NCBI RefSeq assembly: GCF_015840715.1
Contig: NZ_CP060397.1
Span: forward strand, 2,004,686-2,068,685
Origin: Synechococcus sp. CBW1004
GTDB lineage: Bacteria > Cyanobacteriota > Cyanobacteriia > PCC-6307 > Cyanobiaceae
DNA: 64,000 nucleotides
Direction: 5' to 3'
Made by a program: the position numbers and the translations under genes. This document shows positions 1 to 10,224 of this stretch, piece after piece. The notes under the pieces were generated by a model. The model saw only the letters and a program-made list of their open reading frames with translations. It made no database searches and was not told the origin of the DNA. Positions within the stretch are counted from its first letter, which is position 1; every line of letters starts with the position of its first letter.

Positions 1-1164
1 CGGCGCAGCCTCGTGGCCGCGGCCTTCTAGCAGACGCTTCTCGGCCTGCACTGCCGGATCGAGATCGAGTTCCGGATAGGTGGGCGCCAGCGGCGGCCAG
101 CCGACCATCGCCTGGATGTGGCGCGGTCCTCCCTGAAGCCACCAGCCCACGACGCCATCGGGCAGGGCGGTGACCACCAGCAGGAACAGACCCCCCTGGA
201 TGAACAGCCAGGTTTCGGGAAGCTGCTCGCTGATCAGGCTCTTGGCATAGTTGATCAGCACGGCGCCCAGCACGGCTCCGATCAGGGTGCCTCGACCGCC
301 GACCGCCACCCAGATCACCATCTCGATCGAGAAGGGCACCGCCATGTACTGGGGGCTGACGATGCCGGACTGCACGGTGTAGAGGGCGCCGCTGATGCCC
401 GACAGGGCACCGGCCACCGTGAACACCAGGGTCTTGTAGGCGGTGGGGTTGTAGCCCGTGAAGCGCAGCCGCGGTTCGTCATCGCGCACGGCGACCAGCG
501 CATCACCGAAGCGGCCGCGGGTGAGCCAGCGGCATAGGAACCAGGCGCCGATCACCACCAGCACCGTCAGCCAGAAGAGGCTGCGCTGCATCGCATCACT
601 GCCCACCAGCTCGCCGAAGATGCGGGCGGTGTCGGTCTTGAGACCGTTGGTGCCGTTGATCAGCTTCTGCTGGCCGTTGAAGAAGTTGAAGAACACCAGC
701 AGGGCCGCCTGGGTGAGGATCGAGAAGTAGACCCCCTTGATGCGGTTGCGGAAGACCAGGAAGCCGAGCACGCCGGCGACCAGCGCCGGAATCACCCAGA
801 TGGCGAAGAAGGTGAGCAGCGGTGAATTGAACGGCTGCCAGAAGGCCGGCAGTTCCTTGACGCCGTAGAGGCTGAAGAACTCGGGGAGCTGGCCCGGTTC
901 CAAGGAATTCAGCGACAGATGCATGCCGATGGCATAGCCGCCCAGGGCGAAGAAGATGCCCTGGCCGAGGCTGAGCAGCCCCGTGTAGCCCCAGATCAGA
1001 TCCACCCCCAGGGCCACGATGCCCAGGGAGAGGAAGCGGCCCAGCAGGTTCAGCCGGAAGGGGGGGATCAGGAAGGGGACGATCAGCGCCGCCGCCACGA
1101 TCAGGATCCAGGGCCAGACGCGCCGCAGGAAACCGGTGGGGCTCACTGAGGAGGAAACCGTCAT
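1..1164 (-). CDS. urtC: Urea ABC transporter permease UrtC (partial, C-terminus beyond window)
   Basis: Second permease subunit of the high-affinity urea importer, in the inner membrane (LivM/BPD_transp_2 family). The minus-strand frame is open from the ATG at 1164 to the window edge: 388 residues are present and the stop lies outside. The protein opens MTVSSSVSPTGFLRRVWPW and then alternates hydrophobic helices; a GYTGLLSLGQGIFFALGGYA segment is typical of branched-chain-amino-acid/urea permeases of this family. It starts 3 bp after the urtB stop, so the two permeases are translationally linked. The ATPase genes urtD and urtE would be expected beyond the left edge. Identity rests on family resemblance plus the urtAB/urease context; confidence is high. 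Confidence 0.93.
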   Translation of the reverse strand, partial: MTVSSSVSPTGFLRRVWPWILIVAAALIVPFLIPPFRLNLLGRFLSLGIVALGVDLIWGYTGLLSLGQGIFFALGGYAIGMHLSLNSLEPGQLPEFFSLYGVKELPAFWQPFNSPLLTFFAIWVIPALVAGVLGFLVFRNRIKGVYFSILTQAALLVFFNFFNGQQKLINGTNGLKTDTARIFGELVGSDAMQRSLFWLTVLVVIGAWFLCRWLTRGRFGDALVAVRDDEPRLRFTGYNPTAYKTLVFTVAGALSGISGALYTVQSGIVSPQYMAVPFSIEMVIWVAVGGRGTLIGAVLGAVLINYAKSLISEQLPETWLFIQGGLFLLVVTALPDGVVGWWLQGGPRHIQAMVGWPPLAPTYPELDLDPAVQAEKRLLEGRGHEAAP

Positions 1165-1167
1165 GGT

Positions 1168-2325
1168 TCAGGCCTCCACCAGGCGACCCTTCTGCGGGAA
1201 CAGGCCCGCGGGACGGAACTGCAGGAAGACCACGATGATCGCGAACACCAGAACCTTGGCCATCGAGGTGGTGGCGAAGAAGGTGATCGTTTCGTTCAGA
1301 CCCGCCGGCATCTGGGGCCAGAGCAGCAGCAGGGAGCCCGAGCCGATCACATAGCTCAGGATTCCGATGCCAAGGGCAGCGACCACGGTGCCGAGCAGCT
1401 TGCCCACGCCGCCGAGCACCACCACCATGAAGCAGTCGACGATGTAGTTGCCCCCGAGATTCGGGCCCACCGAGCCGAGCAGGGTGACGGCCACGCCGGC
1501 CACGCCCGCCAGGCCGGAGCCCACCAGAAAGGTGAGCGCATCGACGGTTTCTGTGGGAATGCCCAGGCAGTTGCTCATCGGGCGGTTCTGGGTGACGGCG
1601 CGGATGCGGATGCCCCAGACGCTCTTCTGCAGGAACCAGTTGACCGCCACCAGAGACAGGGCGGTGAGCGCGATGATGAACAGCCGTCCCGTGGGCATGT
1701 TCACCCCCAGCAGATCAATCGAGCCGCGCAGCCACTGGGGGGCGGTGACCTCGATGTTGCGGGCGCTGAACCACGGCTGATCGAGGGCACGGATGCCTCC
1801 CAGGCCCGCTGCCACGGCCACGCCGATCAGGCCTGCCAGGATCCAGCGTCCGACCGCGAGCAGCGGCGTCCAGCGGCGCTGCCACCAGGAGGCAGGCGTG
1901 AAGCGCGGGAACAGCAGGCCGAGGCCCACCGCGAGCAGCAGGCCGATGAAGAAGGCGCCGGAGACGGAGCGGACGAACTGCTGCAGGATCAGGCTGACGC
2001 CCCAGGTGGCCAGCAGCGTTTCCAGCGGCCGGCCGTAGAGGCGACGGATCACCGTCTTCTCCAGCAGCAGGCCCGCCAGGCCGCTGACGATGAAGGCCGC
2101 TGGAATCGACAGCAGGATGTAGAGGGGGAAGAGCGCTTCGAGCGGTCCATCCTTGAACAGGTTCTGCACCACATAGGTGGTGTAGGCGCCGATCATCATC
2201 AGCTCGCCATGGGCCATGTTGATGACGCCCATCAGGCCGAACACCACCGCCAGGCCGAGGGCGGCAAGCATCAGCACCGATCCGATGGCGAGGCCGTTGA
2301 AGAGTGTGTCAAGAAGAATGCTCAT
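1168..2325 (-). CDS. urtB: Urea ABC transporter permease UrtB
   Basis: First permease subunit of the urea importer (LivH-like), 385 residues from the ATG at 2325 (MSILLDTLFNGLAIGSVLML). The frame is open further upstream, but that part is low-complexity and crosses the urtA terminator, so I reject it. Visible features are the family segment VFGLMGVINMAHGELMMIGA near residues 30-50, many transmembrane helices, and an internal region of about 70 residues with Trp-rich loops. The C-terminal half has the GIRIRAVTQNRPMSNCLGI loop typical of these permeases. It lies 124 bp downstream of urtA and 3 bp upstream of urtC in one minus-strand operon, with a terminator-like hairpin between urtA and urtB. 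Confidence 0.95.
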   Translation of the reverse strand: MSILLDTLFNGLAIGSVLMLAALGLAVVFGLMGVINMAHGELMMIGAYTTYVVQNLFKDGPLEALFPLYILLSIPAAFIVSGLAGLLLEKTVIRRLYGRPLETLLATWGVSLILQQFVRSVSGAFFIGLLLAVGLGLLFPRFTPASWWQRRWTPLLAVGRWILAGLIGVAVAAGLGGIRALDQPWFSARNIEVTAPQWLRGSIDLLGVNMPTGRLFIIALTALSLVAVNWFLQKSVWGIRIRAVTQNRPMSNCLGIPTETVDALTFLVGSGLAGVAGVAVTLLGSVGPNLGGNYIVDCFMVVVLGGVGKLLGTVVAALGIGILSYVIGSGSLLLLWPQMPAGLNETITFFATTSMAKVLVFAIIVVFLQFRPAGLFPQKGRLVEA

Positions 2326-2392
2326 GGAGTTCCGCAGAGCAAGGGAGAGGCGAACGGAATCCGCATCGCGATGGTCAGAAAGCCGGGGGATC

Positions 2393-2425
2393 AAAGAAAA
2401 AGGGGAGGAACACCGCTCCTCCCCT
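2393..2425 (-). terminator. Rho-independent terminator or attenuator between urtA and urtB
   Basis: On the minus strand a perfect 9-bp stem (AGGGGAGGA / TCCTCCCCT) with a 7-base loop is followed by TTTTCTTT. It sits 25 bp after the urtA stop and about 70 bp before urtB. Inference: it ends most urtA transcripts while letting some continue into urtBC, giving more binding protein than permease, a usual arrangement for ABC importers. Confidence 0.8.
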
Positions 2426-2449
2426 ACAGGCACCATGGCGGTGCTCCGA

Positions 2450-3772
2450 TCACATCTTGAACTTGCCGGCGTCGGGGCGATCCTGGGTCCAGTCGCAGGT
2501 GTAGCCCTTGGTCTCAGGCACGAACTGGTTCCAGGCCAGCGGCTTGACGACACCCTGGTTCTCGATGATCTTGAACATGCCGTCCTTCTGCACTTCGCCG
2601 ATCATCACCAGCTCGGTGGTGTGGTGGTTGGGCTGCACCTCGATCTTGCCCTGGGGGGCATCGAAGGTGACGCCGATCAGGGCCTTGCGCACATCGTTGT
2701 CGTCGATGCTGTTGGCCTTCTCGGCACCCTTGGCCCACAGATACACCATGTTGTAGGCGGATTCGGCCGGGTCATTGGTGACGCGGTTCTCGCCATACTT
2801 GGCCTTGAAGTCGGCGGTGAACTTCTTGGAGGCCGGTGTGTCGAGGCTCTGGAAGAAGTTCCAGGCGGCGAACGTTCCCTCGAGGTATTCGGGGCCGATG
2901 GCCGCCACTTCCTCCTCGGCGATCGAGAAGCTCATGATCGCGTAGCCATTGGCGGGGGTGATGCCCGCGGCCTTGAGCTGCTTGAAGAAGGCTACGTTGC
3001 TATCCCCGTTCAGGGTGTTGACGATCACGCCACCCTTGGGCAGGGCCTGTTTGATCTTGGCGATGATCGGAGCGACCTCGGTGTTGCCCAGGGGCAGGTA
3101 ATCCTCGCCGACGAGGTTGCCACCCTCTGCCTTCAGCTGCTCCTTGATGATCGTGTTGGCGGTGCGCGGATAGACGTAGTCCGAGCCCACCAGGAAGAAG
3201 TCCTTGCCCTTGTTCTTCAGCAGCCAGGACACCGCCGGCTCAGCCTGCTGGTTCGGGGTGGCGCCGCTGTAGAAGATGTTCTTCGAGCACTCCTGGCCTT
3301 CGTACTGGATCGGGTAGAAGAGGAAGTGATCCTTGGCTTCGAACACCGGCAGCATCGCCTTGCGGCTGGCCGAGGTCCAGCCGCCGAAGACGACGGCGAC
3401 CTTGTCCTGATCGATCAGTTTCTTGGCTTTCTCGGCGAAGGTGGGCCAATCGGAAGCACCATCTTCTTCGATCGGCACGATCTTCAGCTTCTTGCCGTCG
3501 ATCTTGATGCCACCGGCCTTGTTGATCTCCTCAATGGCCATCAGCTCGGCTTCGGCCACCGTGTTCTCGGAGATGGCCATCGTGCCGGAGCGGGAGTGAA
3601 GGATGCCCACCTTCACTTCACCATCAAATCCCTCGGAACCACCGCCGCCGGCAGTGTCGCCGCCACCGCCGCCGCATGCGATCAGGCTGATGGAGGTGGC
3701 GACCGCGGTGGCACCACCGATCAATCGCATGGTGGTGCGCAGGCTGGGGATCCGCTTCGCTGCTGGCTGCAT
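2450..3772 (-). CDS. urtA: Urea ABC transporter substrate-binding lipoprotein UrtA
   Basis: Periplasmic urea-binding protein (Peripla_BP_5/AmiC-like family), 440 residues. The start at 3772 is chosen because AGGAG lies 7 bases upstream; the frame is open to 3937 but the extension has no signal-like character. The N-terminus has basic residues, a hydrophobic stretch and a lipobox-like SLIAC followed by a Gly-rich linker, so it is probably lipid-anchored. The mature part begins EVKVGILHSRSGTMAISE, the family's binding-cleft start, and continues with IEEDGASDWPTFAEKAKKLI and KAMLPVFEAKDHFLFYPIQY. First gene of the urt operon, 181 bp from ureG, behind an NtcA-type promoter. Confidence 0.96.
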   Translation of the reverse strand: MQPAAKRIPSLRTTMRLIGGATAVATSISLIACGGGGGDTAGGGGSEGFDGEVKVGILHSRSGTMAISENTVAEAELMAIEEINKAGGIKIDGKKLKIVPIEEDGASDWPTFAEKAKKLIDQDKVAVVFGGWTSASRKAMLPVFEAKDHFLFYPIQYEGQECSKNIFYSGATPNQQAEPAVSWLLKNKGKDFFLVGSDYVYPRTANTIIKEQLKAEGGNLVGEDYLPLGNTEVAPIIAKIKQALPKGGVIVNTLNGDSNVAFFKQLKAAGITPANGYAIMSFSIAEEEVAAIGPEYLEGTFAAWNFFQSLDTPASKKFTADFKAKYGENRVTNDPAESAYNMVYLWAKGAEKANSIDDNDVRKALIGVTFDAPQGKIEVQPNHHTTELVMIGEVQKDGMFKIIENQGVVKPLAWNQFVPETKGYTCDWTQDRPDAGKFKM

Positions 3773-3859
3773 GGACAGGCTCCTGGAAAGTGATGCCGTC
3801 AGGTTGCGATCCCAGCCCGCGGGGGTGCGGTGCATGTGGCTTCCTGACGGTTTCAAGGC

Positions 3860-3902
3860 AAGGTAGTGAGCGGCGATACACAGGCTTGGTAACGGTTGCA
3901 AC
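3860..3902 (-). promoter_or_regulatory. Probable NtcA-activated promoter of urtA
   Basis: Reading the minus strand, GTTGCAACCGTTAC (3902-3889) matches the loose NtcA consensus GTN10AC and differs from GTAN8TAC at one base. It is followed after 23 bases by TACCTT (3865-3860), a match to the -10 form TAN3T. This site-to-(-10) distance is the classical NtcA class II geometry (22-24 bases). The site is embedded in a perfect 16-bp palindrome, AACGGTTGCAACCGTT (3891-3906). NtcA control of urea uptake under nitrogen limitation is established in cyanobacteria; its use here is inferred. Confidence 0.7.
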
Positions 3903-3953
3903 CGTTTCCGTGACTGTTTCGATTGGCGCACCCACAACGCCCGTCTCGGTCTT

Positions 3954-4571
3954 CTAAAAAGCCCCGTCTTTGCCTTTTGGTAGCTGTCGCAACAGAAAGG
4001 ATTCCACGCTCCCCAGGCCTTCGCCGCTGCGGAGGTTGGTGAAACACCACGGCCGCCCGTTGCGCATCCGTTCGGTGTCTTCCTCCATCACCTGCAGGCT
4101 GGCACCCACCAGAGGCGCCAGATCGATCTTGTTGATCACCAGCAGATCCGATCGGGTGATCCCGGGCCCCCCCTTGCGTGGGATCTTGTCGCCGCCGGCC
4201 ACATCGATCACATAGATGCACAGATCGACCAGTTCCGGACTGAAGCTGGCGGCCAGGTTGTCGCCGCCGCTCTCCACCAGCACCAGGTCGAGCCCAGGGA
4301 ATGCCGCCTCCAGCTCCGCAACCGCCGCCCGGTTGATCGAGCAGTCCTCGCGGATGGCGGTGTGGGGGCAGCCGCCCGTCTCGACACCGCGGATGCGCTC
4401 CGGTTCCAGGGCGCCGACGCGTGTCAGGAACTGGGCGTCCTCCTGCGTGTAGATGTCATTGGTGACCACCGCCAGCTGGAGGCGGTCACGCAACCGCCGG
4501 CACAGCGCTTCCACCAGGGCCGTCTTGCCTGATCCCACCGGCCCGGCCACTCCCACCCGCAGCTTGCTCAT
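3954..4571 (-). CDS. ureG: Urease accessory GTPase UreG
   Basis: SIMIBI-class GTPase that powers nickel insertion into urease with UreD, UreF and UreE in the cytoplasm. 205 residues, the usual size. The ATG at 4571 ([10 protein letters not shown]) is preceded by GGGAGGA at 9 bases; the upstream open frame is rejected. Visible: P-loop [10 protein letters not shown] near residue 11, the metal-binding CPH motif in [15 protein letters not shown], the switch segment [18 protein letters not shown], and the guanine-specificity motif NKIDLAP. It follows ureF by 108 bp and is the last gene of the ureEFG run, 181 bp before urtA on the same strand. Confidence 0.97.
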   Translation of the reverse strand: MSKLRVGVAGPVGSGKTALVEALCRRLRDRLQLAVVTNDIYTQEDAQFLTRVGALEPERIRGVETGGCPHTAIREDCSINRAAVAELEAAFPGLDLVLVESGGDNLAASFSPELVDLCIYVIDVAGGDKIPRKGGPGITRSDLLVINKIDLAPLVGASLQVMEEDTERMRNGRPWCFTNLRSGEGLGSVESFLLRQLPKGKDGAF

Positions 4572-4679
4572 GGCGGCCGATCCTCCCGGCTGATCCCTGC
4601 GCTGCAGGCTAGGGAGCAGGGATCTGGACGCCAGGGAGGTTCCTCCTTCCACGGAGGTCTCTGGCGGCGGCTCAGACCT

Positions 4680-5579
4680 TCAGCTGCGGAACAGACGCGA
4701 ATAGAGCCCGCTGTGGCCCAGCTGGGCCAGTCCGGCGCCCACCCCCCCGTTCCAGAGCGTCTCCGGATCCGAGGTCGCCAGGTGAGCGGCCTGGGCGGCG
4801 ATGCGTGGCCCCAGCCGCAGCTGCAGACGCTGGGCTTCGGTGGGCCCGAGCGGCACCAGCCGCACGGCGGCGCTCAGCTGGTTGGACACCCAGCCGTAGA
4901 GGTAGGCCTCCACCAGCGCTTCGGCGGGCACCGCCAGACAGTGTCCGGCCCAGGCGAAGGCTGTTGGCCAGGCCAATCCAGTTGGCCAGGCGAAGCAGGC
5001 TGGCGTGGCCAGAGCTGCGGCACCGGGAAGCGGCCAGCCCAGATCGGCGAGCAGCTGCAGCAGCGAGCCCCCCATCTGGCGCTGCTGGGCCCGCACCTCG
5101 GCAGCCTCCCGCTGGGCCAGCAGCCAGCCATCGCGCTCGACCAGCCGTTGCCGCGCGGTCTCCGCTGCGCTGTCGCCACGCCCGGCCCGTTCCTGCCAGT
5201 CGCGCAGCAGCGCCATCAGCGATGGCAGGGCCGCCGCCTCCAGGCGCAGTGCCCCCCGCTGCAGTTCGGCCTCCAGCCAGCTTTCGACGGCGGCCGCATT
5301 GCCGAGCCGGCCGCTCTGCACCAGCACCTCCAGCCCTTCGGAGTAGCTGAACGCCCCCACCGGCAGGGCCGGGCTCACCAGTTGGTAAAGGCGCAGGCGT
5401 GCACTGCCTGCCGCCAGCCCGTCTGTCCGATCCGTTGCGTGCCGGGCCGGTGCTTCGCGGTTGGCACCCGCGTGTGTCGTCCTGCCGTCGCTGACCGAGC
5501 CGCCATGGGGATCTCCGCCGGTCGGGGCGGCGCGGTCAGAGCGGGATGCTTCGTCAGCGGGCGTGGATTCGCTCACCAT
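4680..5579 (-). CDS. ureF: Urease accessory protein UreF
   Basis: UreF bridges the UreD-urease complex and UreG during nickel insertion. The conserved core begins LRLYQLVSPALPVGAFSYSEGLE about 60 residues into the protein and ends WNGGVGAGLAQLGHSGLYSRLFRS. I give the ATG at 5579 (299 residues); a TTG at 5636, 12 bp after the ureE stop, would give 318. No ATG, GTG or TTG lies close to the core, so an N-terminal extension of low-complexity Ser/Ala/Gly-rich sequence appears real, against the usual total of about 225. A second oddity is an Ala/Trp/Pro insert (FAWPTGLAWPTAFAW) in the middle. The product call is firm; the start is not. Confidence 0.92.
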   Translation of the reverse strand: MVSESTPADEASRSDRAAPTGGDPHGGSVSDGRTTHAGANREAPARHATDRTDGLAAGSARLRLYQLVSPALPVGAFSYSEGLEVLVQSGRLGNAAAVESWLEAELQRGALRLEAAALPSLMALLRDWQERAGRGDSAAETARQRLVERDGWLLAQREAAEVRAQQRQMGGSLLQLLADLGWPLPGAAALATPACFAWPTGLAWPTAFAWAGHCLAVPAEALVEAYLYGWVSNQLSAAVRLVPLGPTEAQRLQLRLGPRIAAQAAHLATSDPETLWNGGVGAGLAQLGHSGLYSRLFRS

Positions 5580-5648
5580 GCTGTGTGTGGACCTCGGCGG
5601 CTCGGTGGGGGAGGGGGCGGGCCGATCGGCGCCCAATCTCAGCTGGGC

Positions 5649-6272
5649 TCAGTGCCGGTGCGGGTGGTGGTGCTCTCCCGGATCCCCCTTCCTGGTTCCG
5701 GCTGCATGGCTGGCGTGCCGGGCCGGGCCACCGGGCGAGGCGTCGTGGTCGGGGCCTGGCTCGTCGCGAGGGGTGGGCCCATGGTGATGGCTGTGGCTGG
5801 AGGTGTAGGCGCCGCTCTCCGGGGCGAACGGAGCGGTGATCGCCTCCAGGGAGACCCCCAGGCCCCGCAGCAGCTCCGCCAGCACCGGATCCTGCAGCAG
5901 GCGCAGTTCGCCGCTGCGCAGCTCCAGGGCCACATGGCGATTGCCGAGGTGATAAGCGGCCCGCAGCAGCGTGAAGGGATCGTCGCTGCGGGCGACCAGC
6001 AGCTCCTCAGGGGCCGCCTCGACGCGCACCCACGGCACGCCGTCGTCGTCGGCCAGCCGCTCCTGCGGTTGGAGGGGGCCGCCCTCCCGTGGCAGCTGCA
6101 GCAGCAGATCGCGGCCGCAGGCGCTGCGGCAGTGGCCGCGCAGGCGCTGACGTTCGTCGGCGCTCAGGGCAAGCACCAGCAGTGGAGCCGTGGTTGCCCC
6201 CGCATCCCCATCGGCCCGGGCGGTCTCCGGTGCCGGTGCCAGGCGGCGGCTGAGCAGCAGCGGCTCGGACAT
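5649..6272 (-). CDS. ureE: Urease accessory nickel chaperone UreE, His-rich tail
   Basis: Delivers nickel to the urease activation complex. 207 residues from the ATG at 6272 (MSEPLLLSRRLAPAPETARA). The core has LLLQLPREGGPLQPQERL and, in the C-terminal metal-binding domain, AAYHLGNRHVALEL with the conserved His of that family, then DPVLAELLRGLG. The last 50 or so residues form a His-rich tail (clusters HSHHH and GEHHHPHRH), which in other UreE proteins stores extra nickel. First gene of the minus-strand ureE-ureF-ureG run and divergent from ureD, with 68 bp between the two starts that must hold both promoters. Confidence 0.95.
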   Translation of the reverse strand: MSEPLLLSRRLAPAPETARADGDAGATTAPLLVLALSADERQRLRGHCRSACGRDLLLQLPREGGPLQPQERLADDDGVPWVRVEAAPEELLVARSDDPFTLLRAAYHLGNRHVALELRSGELRLLQDPVLAELLRGLGVSLEAITAPFAPESGAYTSSHSHHHGPTPRDEPGPDHDASPGGPARHASHAAGTRKGDPGEHHHPHRH

Positions 6273-6340
6273 GGTGGCGTCGGCACGGCGGAGGCGGGGG
6301 TCACTGTGTCACGGTCGCCGGGACCGGAGCTGCACCGACG

Positions 6341-7324
6341 ATGACGCTGTCCGCCCCCTCTGGATCCGGGCCTGTCCCGTCCGTCCCGACCGCGGCCCAG
6401 GCCCCCTGGCACGGTCGTCTGTGGCTGCGCTTCGAGGCAGGCGCCGAGGGCACCGTGCATCAGGGCGGCAGCACGGCGCCCCTGCGCCTGCAGCGCGGTT
6501 TCCGACGCGCCGGCGGCCGCTGTGAACTGCCGATCCTGCACACCGCCGGCGGCCTGGTGGGCGGCGACCGGCTCAGCCTCGAGGTGGAGCTGGCCCCGGG
6601 CAGCAGCGCCCTGCTCACCAGCGTCGCCGCCCAGAAGGTGTACGGCAGCATCGGCCGCAGCCACCGGGCGCCCGCCGGCCTCTGGGCGGCCCAGGACGTA
6701 CGGATGACCCTGGCGGAAGGGGCCGATCTCGAGTGGTTGCCCCAGGAGCTGGTGCTCTATGCCGATGGTCTGTACAGCCAGCGGCTGCGGGTGGAGCTGG
6801 CACCCGGCGCCAGCTGGCTGGGGGCCGAGGTGGTGCGGCTCGGACGCACCGCCGCCGGGGAGCAGCTCGGTGAGGGGCGCTGGCGCTCCGCTCTGGAGGT
6901 GGTGCGCCCTGGCCCTGATGGGCCTCGCTGGGAGCTGGTGGACCGGCTCGAGCTGGCCGATGCCGCCCTGCGGGATGGGCACGGCATGGGGGGCGAGCCG
7001 GTGTTCGGTTCGTTGGTGTGGGCGGCGCCGCAGCCGCTGGCGGCAGGAGCACTGGCGGAGCTGCTCGCCGAGGGGCGGCGGGCCCGCGTCGGCCTCGTGG
7101 GAGAGATGGAGTGCGGCGGGCTGGATCAGGGGGTGGTGGCCCGCTACCGCGGCCCCTCCACCACCGCCGCTCGCACCTGGTTCACCCGGCTCTGGGCCGC
7201 CATCCGGAGCGCTCGGGGTCTGAGCGCTCCGGAGCTGCCGCGCTGCTGGCCCTTTCAGGAGGAGCCCCTGGTGCTTCAGCCGCCTGCGGCGGAGCGGCAG
7301 GCTTCAGGCGGGGGGCATCCCTGA
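6341..7324 (+). CDS. ureD: Urease accessory protein UreD (UreH)
   Basis: Scaffold that binds apo-urease and channels nickel with UreF and UreG. 327 residues from the ATG at 6341, somewhat longer than the usual 270-300. Family landmarks are CELPILHTAGGLVGGDRLSL, SALLTSVAAQKVYGS, LEWLPQELVLYADGLYSQ and WLGAEVVRLGRTAAGE. The C-terminus (ARTWFTRLWAAIRSARGLSAPELPRCW) is also typical, followed by a short unrelated tail. It heads the plus-strand ureD-ureA-ureB-ureC series, with a 278-bp gap before ureA. Confidence 0.95.
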   Translation: MTLSAPSGSGPVPSVPTAAQAPWHGRLWLRFEAGAEGTVHQGGSTAPLRLQRGFRRAGGRCELPILHTAGGLVGGDRLSLEVELAPGSSALLTSVAAQKVYGSIGRSHRAPAGLWAAQDVRMTLAEGADLEWLPQELVLYADGLYSQRLRVELAPGASWLGAEVVRLGRTAAGEQLGEGRWRSALEVVRPGPDGPRWELVDRLELADAALRDGHGMGGEPVFGSLVWAAPQPLAAGALAELLAEGRRARVGLVGEMECGGLDQGVVARYRGPSTTAARTWFTRLWAAIRSARGLSAPELPRCWPFQEEPLVLQPPAAERQASGGGHP

Positions 7325-7375
7325 CCAGAGTCGCTTGTTGCGGCAGGGTGCGGCCCGTTCTCACGGCCGGTGGCC

Positions 7376-7394
7376 ATCGGAGCGGCGCTCCGAT
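7376..7394. repeat. Perfect hairpin between ureD and ureA
   Basis: An 8-bp perfect inverted repeat (ATCGGAGC / GCTCCGAT) with a 3-base loop, 52 bp after the ureD stop. No T-run follows, so it is not a clear terminator; it could be an RNA-processing or stability hairpin. I see nothing else interpretable in the 278-bp ureD-ureA gap. Confidence 0.4.
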
Positions 7395-7602
7395 AGGAAT
7401 GGCTCTCCCCGAACGGGCAGAACCGGGAGACGCTGCCAGAGTGAGGGCACCGCGTTTCGGCCCCCGGCGGCCGCGGGCGCGCTGCGGTTCCGTCGTCGCC
7501 GTGATCCATGGCCCTGACCCCGCCCGTCCCCCTGCGATCGCGGCCGGGCTCCCCTCCTGCAGTCTCCCTCCTGAAGCCACGCGCCCCTGAAGCCCTGCTC
7601 CG

Positions 7603-7905
7603 ATGCATCTGACCCCTCAGGAAAAGGACAAGCTCCTGATCGTCACCGCCGCCCTTCTGGCGGAGCGCCGTCTCAACCGGGGTCTGAAGCTGAACCATCC
7701 CGAGGCCGTCGCCTGGCTCAGCTTTCTGGTGCTGGAGGGGGCCCGTGACGGTCGCAGCGTCGCCGAGCTGATGGCCGAGGGCACCACCTGGCTGCGGCGC
7801 GATCAGGTGATGGAGGGCGTTCCCGAGCTGATCCCCGAGGTGCAGATCGAAGCGGTCTTCCCCGACGGCACCAAGCTCGTGACCCTGCACGATCCGATCC
7901 GCTGA
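7603..7905 (+). CDS. ureA: Urease subunit gamma UreA
   Basis: Small structural subunit of urease (urea to ammonia and carbamate). 100 residues, exactly the family size, beginning [27 protein letters not shown] and ending [16 protein letters not shown]. Typical segments [21 protein letters not shown] and [16 protein letters not shown] are present. No strong Shine-Dalgarno sequence precedes the ATG, but the N-terminus matches the family. Followed by ureB. Confidence 0.98.
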   Translation: MHLTPQEKDKLLIVTAALLAERRLNRGLKLNHPEAVAWLSFLVLEGARDGRSVAELMAEGTTWLRRDQVMEGVPELIPEVQIEAVFPDGTKLVTLHDPIR

Positions 7906-8034
7906 GCGGCTGCCATCGCGATGCAGCAGCAGCGCCGTCGCTTCCCCGGCGGCAGGACCCTCTCCCCTCCCGGCCCGGTTCTGCCTCTCCCCACGCTCAC
8001 GTCCCCTGTCCGTCCCCCCTCACCCCCGCCACCG

Positions 8035-8352
8035 ATGCCTCCCCTGATCCCCGGCGAACTGCTTCCGGAACCCGGCGAGCTCGAGCTCAACGCCGGCCGG
8101 CCTGTCACGGTGCTGACGGTGGCCAACAGCGGCGACCGGCCGGTGCAGGTGGGCTCCCACTTCCACTTCCACGAAGCCAACGACGCCCTGCGCTTCGATC
8201 GCGACGCGGCGCGGGGCCTGCGGCTCGACATCCCGGCCGGCACCGCCATCCGTTTCGAGCCCGGCGACAGCCGTGAGGTGCGCCTGGTGCCCTACGCGGG
8301 CGATCGTCGCGTGTTCGGCTTCAACGGCCTGGTGAACGGCCCGCTCGACTGA
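8035..8352 (+). CDS. ureB: Urease subunit beta UreB
   Basis: Structural beta subunit of urease. 105 residues from the ATG at 8035 ([21 protein letters not shown]). The same frame is open from 7921, but that extension is Pro/Arg-rich and unlike any UreB, so I reject it. Core motifs [19 protein letters not shown] and [14 protein letters not shown] are intact. It lies 129 bp after ureA and 90 bp before ureC, wider spacing than in many urease operons. Confidence 0.97.
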   Translation: MPPLIPGELLPEPGELELNAGRPVTVLTVANSGDRPVQVGSHFHFHEANDALRFDRDAARGLRLDIPAGTAIRFEPGDSREVRLVPYAGDRRVFGFNGLVNGPLD

Positions 8353-8442
8353 GTTCCGTGCGGGTCGAATGTGCCCGATGCCCGCTCCGCCGTTCCCTCC
8401 CATCCGCTTCATCCCCAGGCTCCTGCTCCGCACGCACCCGCC

Positions 8443-10155
<1,713 letters not shown>

Positions 10156-10224
10156 GTGCCAAGGTCCGGGTGAGATCAGGCGGGGCGTTGAGAGTCCTGG
10201 CCTCGGGCCGGGTCGCCCGGGCCG

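Noticed and set aside
2326-2553. The urtB frame stays open 228 bp upstream of 2325
   Set aside because: The extension is low-complexity, lacks membrane character and runs through the urtA terminator and the end of urtA.
2216-3793. Long plus-strand frame (525 codons) opposite urtA
   Set aside because: Antisense shadow of a well-supported urtA; composition follows the third-codon bias of the minus strand.
7921-8034. N-terminal extension of ureB
   Set aside because: Pro/Arg-rich and unlike UreB; the ATG at 8035 matches the family start.
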